From Saccopteryx bilineata (Eukaryota > Chordata > Mammalia > Chiroptera > Emballonuridae): a DNA stretch of 64,000 nucleotides. The translations under genes were made by a program, and so were the position numbers. This document shows, in pieces, positions 62,816 to 64,000 of this stretch; the stretch's first letter is position 1, and each line of letters begins with the position of its first letter. The stretch is taken from positions 88,692,740-88,756,739 of the forward strand of contig NC_089491.1 in assembly GCF_036850765.1 (NCBI RefSeq), read 5' to 3'. The notes below the pieces were generated by a model. That model was not told the origin of the DNA, ran no database searches, and worked only from the letters and a program-made list of their open reading frames with translations.

Positions 62816-63080
62816 ACTATCACTGTCCCTATCCCCATTAACACCCTCACTTCCAATACCAGCTCTACTCCCAACTCACTCTTTTCACCTCTACAAATCC
62901 CATTATTACTTCCAAAACCACAAATGACATCAATGATACTAATTCAACCACTTATGTTGCCACCTCCACCACCACCATCATCATCCGCATATCCCTCTTC
63001 ACATTTTTTTCACCATCATTATCAACATGATCCACCAACCATCACCACCACATGAACCATCTCCCCATCACAAATGGCTC
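62816..63080. repeat. Degenerate CCA/TCA-rich low-complexity tract
   Basis: Strand-asymmetric sequence built of CCAC, ATCATC, CACCAC and ACCATC words, densest at 62958-63060. It looks like a decayed trinucleotide/minisatellite expansion. No frame is supported. Confidence 0.7.
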
Positions 63081-63538
63081 TAGCACTCCATCACTCCACT
63101 CTTGCCATCAGGCCCACCATTATCATAGTCACGACCATAGTTCTTTGAAGACACTTGTGGTTTCCCCTTTCTTCAAGCCTAATTGTCTAACCAGGACAAG
63201 TTCAGTAATATTATAATTTAACCTTTTAGCACTTAATCAATTGAGATTCATATGTTAATCCCAAACTCAATTTCCATACAAGAATAATGAACAAAGAAGC
63301 AGGATATTTTTATTTTCATTTTTTATCTAGCCCCTCTACCACTGTCATTCTGATGGTGTAAAATCTTACATGTGGACACTAGATTTTGAAACCTACCCAT
63401 TGCTTATCCCATTCCTCACTCTCACTTTATAATATATTCATGGGAGTTTACATATTTAGTAACATTTTTAATGAAAGCAGAAAGTTCGATGATAAAAGCA
63501 TACTTCAGTCAAAGGAGCCATATCAGAACCACAATTTC
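63081..63538. other. No recognised feature
   Basis: Single-copy-like AT-rich DNA before the last SINE. Confidence 0.4.
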
Positions 63539-63550
63539 AAGAAATCTCTG

Positions 63551-63954
63551 GCCCTGGCTGGTTGGCTCAGTGGTAGAGCGTCGGCCTGGCGTGCGGGGGA
63601 CCCGGGTTCGATTCCCGGCCAGGACACACAGGAGAAGCGCCCATCTGCTTCTCCACCCCTCCCCCTCACCTTCCTCTCTGTCTCTCTCTTCTCCTCCTGC
63701 AGCCGAGGCTCCATTGGAGCAAAGATGGCCCAGGCACTGGGGATGGCTCCTTGACTTCTGCCCCAGGCGCTAGAGTGGCTCTGGTCTCGGCAGAGCGACG
63801 CCCCGGAGGGGCAGAGCATCGCCCCCTGGTGGGCAGAGCGTCGCCCCTGGTGGGCGTGCCGGTGGATCCCGGTCGGGCGCATGCGGGAGTCTGTCTGACT
63901 GTCTCTCCCGGTTTCTAGCTTCAGAAAAATACAAAAAAAAAGAAAAAAGAAAAA
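63551..63954 (+). mobile_element. VES-type SINE with 12-bp target duplication
   Basis: AAGAAATCTCTG at 63539-63550 and 63955-63966. Full-length copy with intact head 'gccctggctggttggctcagtggtagagcgtcggcctgg', B box 'gggttcgattcccgg', 'ctccattggagcaaagatggccc', repeated 'gggcagagc' blocks, and an A tail with interspersed G. One of the youngest SINEs here. Confidence 0.95.
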
Positions 63955-64000
63955 AAGAAATCTCTGAGATCAGAAGGCTTACATTGAAATATCTCACTTC

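Overview
This window is mammalian nuclear DNA and most likely comes from a bat. The tRNA-derived SINEs look like bat VES-type copies (a GGTTCGATTCC B box followed by a CT-rich tail) and like a second family with a 'GACCTGTGGTGGCACAGTGGATAAAGC' type head that I associate with horseshoe-bat relatives. Non-autonomous hAT elements and a mariner are also present. The family names are recalled, not searched, so the order-level call is firmer than the genus-level one. There are no bacterial genes, operons, rRNA, genuine tRNA or CRISPR arrays. Nearly every long reading frame belongs to LINE-1 ORF1/ORF2 or to a transposase.

Layout. 1-4500: mostly single-copy-like DNA with old L2, Tigger-type and MER5-type relics. 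4501-24476: one nested repeat cluster. An old + strand L1 (A) is split by a - strand L1 (B, inserted 5530-20202 between 14-bp duplications). B is split by another - strand insertion (C, 6480-15092, between 15-bp duplications). C is chimeric: it carries a near-complete L1, a 1.9 kb non-L1 segment with a SINE, and a second L1 3' end. The distal part of A is further broken by SINEs and a 1.35 kb mariner with 111-bp inverted repeats. 24477-34925: gene-poor DNA with SINEs, a 3'UTR-like segment (minus strand), an internally deleted L1 with intact target duplications, MIR/MER5/MLT1 relics and an odd 600-bp-spaced duplication. 34926-40098: L1 D (-) interrupted by a twin-primed (5'-inverted) L1 E.

40099-43100 is the only locus that looks like a host gene. 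A three-exon minus-strand gene (42112 to 40347) stays open for about 355 codons across two introns whose phases agree. It encodes a Glu-Ala-Pro-rich linker and a hydrophobic C-terminus. A diverged, frameshifted copy of its last exon and 3' flank lies head-to-head on the + strand (42301-42840). I do not firmly recognise the product. The E-A-E-P-A-P linker and the short 'LPxSRG...LWPF' first exon recall RalGDS-like proteins, but no RasGEF domain is present.

43100-64000: SINEs, a small L1 inserted into a SINE, a nearly full-length L1 F (-, 49932-55839), MLT1 LTR relics, two hAT miniature elements with 8-bp duplications, MIR copies, a possible LTR and low-complexity DNA. Between these lie several stretches in which I see nothing functional.

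The contents do not form a pathway. The mobile elements record a history of retrotransposition, and the target-site duplications let its order be read.
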